Below are positions 5,366-6,483 of a DNA stretch of 6,483 nt, piece by piece. How positions within the stretch are numbered: position 1 is the stretch's first letter; each line of letters opens with the position of its first letter. The translations under genes were made by a program, and so were the position numbers. The stretch comes from Vulcanimicrobiota bacterium (lineage in GTDB: Bacteria; Vulcanimicrobiota; Vulcanimicrobiia; Vulcanimicrobiales; Vulcanimicrobiaceae), in the NCBI GenBank assembly GCA_027306845.1, contig DAHUYY010000109.1, positions 1-6,483 on the forward strand. Reading direction: 5' to 3'. The notes under the pieces were generated by a model. It had not been told where the DNA came from and ran no database searches. It worked only from the letters and a program-made list of their open reading frames with translations.

Positions 5366-6391
5366 ATGCAGGTCGCGATGCTTCGCAGCGTCGACGATAT
5401 TCGTATCGAACGCATGGCCGTTCCGAAACTCGGCGCCGGCGAATTGTTGATCCGTACGGAAGCAGCCGGCATCTGTACCGGCGATATCATGGCATGGTAC
5501 GTCGAGCGCAAGGCTCCGCTCGTCTTAGGGCACGAGCCTGCAGGTGAGGTCGTCGCCGTCGGGCCAGGCGATGCACCGCTCGATGAATTGGGGCGGCCGT
5601 TTGCGCCCGGCGATCGTGTTTTCGTCCATCACCATGCACCGTGTTTTTCGTGCTCGTTCTGCGCGCGCGGCGAGTACGTGCAGTGCGCGACGTGGCGGGC
5701 GACGCGAATCGATCCGGGAGCGATTGCGGAATATTTTCGCGTTCCGCGCGAAAACCTCGGCGATACGCTGCGCCTTCCGGCGACGCTCTCGTACGTTGAC
5801 GGCTCGCTCGTCGAACCGCTGGCGTGCGTGGTGAAATCGATGCGTCGAGCCGGGCTCGAAGCGCGCGACCGCGTTCTTTGCATCGGCTTAGGGGTGATGG
5901 GGCTCATGCACGTTGCGCTCGCGCGGCACGCGGGCGCCGAGGTGCTCGGAAGCGATCCGATCGCGCCGCGCCGCGAGCTCGCGCGAGGAATGGGTGCACG
6001 CGCACTCTCCCCCGAGGAGCTGCCGGAGGCGCTCGCCGCGTGGGGGGAGCGCGGTGGAGCCGATCTCGTCATCTGCGGTCCGGGAAGCAGCGCGGCGCTT
6101 CGCGCGGCGTTCGATGCTTGTGCGCCGGGCGGCCGCGTGCTCATGTTCACGCCGCTGGAGCCGGGCGCGACCTTCGATCTCGACCCGGCCGCCTTCTATT
6201 TCGGTGACCGGCGGCTCATCGCGAGCTATTCCTGCGGCCCCGACGACACGCGCTCCGCGCTCGGCTTCCTCGCGGCGGGGGTGGTGAGCGCCGAGCGCCT
6301 CGGCGCATCGATCCGCCCGTTCGGCGAGGTCGCCTCCGCGTACGCCGATCTTCGCGCCGCCCGCTGCGTCAAGCCGATCCTTTCGTTCTAG
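5366..6391 (+). CDS. Zinc-dependent medium-chain dehydrogenase, full zinc-ligand set, paralogue of the preceding gene
   Basis: The 341-residue MDR enzyme resembles L-iditol/sorbitol and L-threonine dehydrogenases. All ligands are visible: catalytic zinc C37 (GICTGD), H56 and E57 (LGHEPAGE), with E150 (VEPLAC); structural zinc C93, C96, C99 and C107 in APCFSCSFCARGEYVQC. The Rossmann loop is GLGVMG at 174-179, and the second strand ends in SDP (196-198), where D197 suggests NAD(H). A HHH run at 88-90 precedes the structural zinc loop, a common variant in this family. Start: ATG 5366 gives MQVAML, matching the upstream paralogue, and leaves a 22-base gap; a TTG at 5333 would overlap that gene by 11 bases. 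GGAG abuts 5366 too closely to be a good ribosome site, so the start is less sure than the gene. The last third is markedly GC-rich (48 of 60 at 6001-6060). Substrate unknown. Confidence 0.9.
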   Translation: MQVAMLRSVDDIRIERMAVPKLGAGELLIRTEAAGICTGDIMAWYVERKAPLVLGHEPAGEVVAVGPGDAPLDELGRPFAPGDRVFVHHHAPCFSCSFCARGEYVQCATWRATRIDPGAIAEYFRVPRENLGDTLRLPATLSYVDGSLVEPLACVVKSMRRAGLEARDRVLCIGLGVMGLMHVALARHAGAEVLGSDPIAPRRELARGMGARALSPEELPEALAAWGERGGADLVICGPGSSAALRAAFDACAPGGRVLMFTPLEPGATFDLDPAAFYFGDRRLIASYSCGPDDTRSALGFLAAGVVSAERLGASIRPFGEVASAYADLRAARCVKPILSF

Positions 6392-6393
6392 CC

Positions 6394-6411
6394 CGGCGGC
6401 CCCCGACGCCG
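6394..6411 (+). terminator. Weak hairpin after the last dehydrogenase gene, poor terminator candidate
   Basis: CGGCG (6394-6398) can pair with CGCCG (6407-6411) across an 8-base loop, 3 bases after the stop codon. The stem is only 5 bp and is followed by TAAAAG rather than a T-run, so it does not look like a standard intrinsic terminator on the + strand. Its placement between the last gene and a new promoter is the only support. Confidence 0.15.
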
Positions 6412-6421
6412 TAAAAGTCGC

Positions 6422-6450
6422 TTGACAACTGAAAAGACTGGGCGTAGCGT
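6422..6450 (+). promoter_or_regulatory. Sigma-70-type promoter, probably for a leaderless transcript
   Basis: A perfect -35 box TTGACA (6422-6427) is followed, after exactly 17 bases, by TAGCGT (6445-6450), which keeps T1, A2 and T6 of the -10 consensus. Transcription would start about 6457, which is the A of the ATG of the next gene. No Shine-Dalgarno is visible between the -10 and the ATG. This TANNNT-N6-ATG layout is the known signature of leaderless mRNAs in actinobacteria and Deinococcus. The spot lies in the largest gap of the window (6392-6456), just after the gene array ends. Confidence 0.7.
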
Positions 6451-6456
6451 TCGCTC

Positions 6457-6483
6457 ATGCCGAGCTTTGCCGAACGGCTCAAT
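6457..6483 (+). CDS. Start of an unidentified gene, cut by the window edge
   Basis: An ATG at 6457 opens nine codons reading MPSFAERLN up to the window end. The promoter directly upstream and the absence of an upstream gene in this frame support a real start. The N-terminus is reminiscent of small helix-turn-helix (XRE-type) regulators, which often begin with a short FAERL-like helix, but nine residues do not permit a family call. Confidence 0.4.

Noticed and set aside
5734..5754. Perfect 8-bp inverted repeat (TTTTCGCG/CGCGAAAA, 5-base loop) inside the second dehydrogenase gene
   Set aside because: It falls in codons of a conserved family segment (YFRVPREN) and is far from any gene boundary. 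CG-rich words pair by chance in this composition. Not a terminator or operator by position.

Overview
The window is a compact, high-GC bacterial segment in which every gene reads on the + strand. From base 2 to base 6391 no gap between genes exceeds 45 bases. Three junctions are ATGA stop/start overlaps (481, 2157, 3865) and two are longer overlaps (17 and 8 bases), so the eight genes may form one transcription unit or a few nested ones. Base composition, a split RibD of a kind I associate with actinobacteria, and a leaderless-looking promoter at the right edge suggest a GC-rich bacterium outside the classic model groups. Eremiobacterota/WPS-2, Actinobacteria or a similar terrabacterial lineage are possible. 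This is a guess from style, since the window holds no rRNA or other marker.

Layout. (1) 2-484: C-terminal two thirds of a WecG/TagA/CpsF glycosyltransferase. (2) 481-1500: a sugar-nucleotide pyrophosphorylase with a C-terminal hexapeptide-repeat domain. These two probably belong to surface polysaccharide synthesis. (3) 1546-2160: ComF-like phosphoribosyltransferase-fold protein. (4-6) 2157-3868: riboflavin block, with a stand-alone RibD reductase domain, a stand-alone RibD-type deaminase and riboflavin synthase alpha (RibE). (7) 3865-4320: hotdog-fold acyl-CoA thioesterase. (8-9) 4324-5343 and 5366-6391: two paralogous zinc-dependent medium-chain dehydrogenases in tandem. The first has Asp where the second has the usual catalytic-zinc Cys, and the two appear to differ in cofactor preference. 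(10) 6392-6483: a short intergenic stretch with a TTGACA-N17-TAGCGT promoter, whose -10 box lies 6 bases before the ATG of a gene that runs off the window.

The riboflavin genes catalyse the reduction, the deamination and the final dismutation step. RibA/RibB and RibH (lumazine synthase) are not here and must lie elsewhere. No FMN riboswitch precedes the block, because there is no room for one. I see no defence, mobile or CRISPR element and no clearly new system. The points most worth a second look are the split and reversed RibD with its altered zinc loop, the Cys-to-Asp zinc-site change in the first dehydrogenase, and the probable leaderless start at the right edge.
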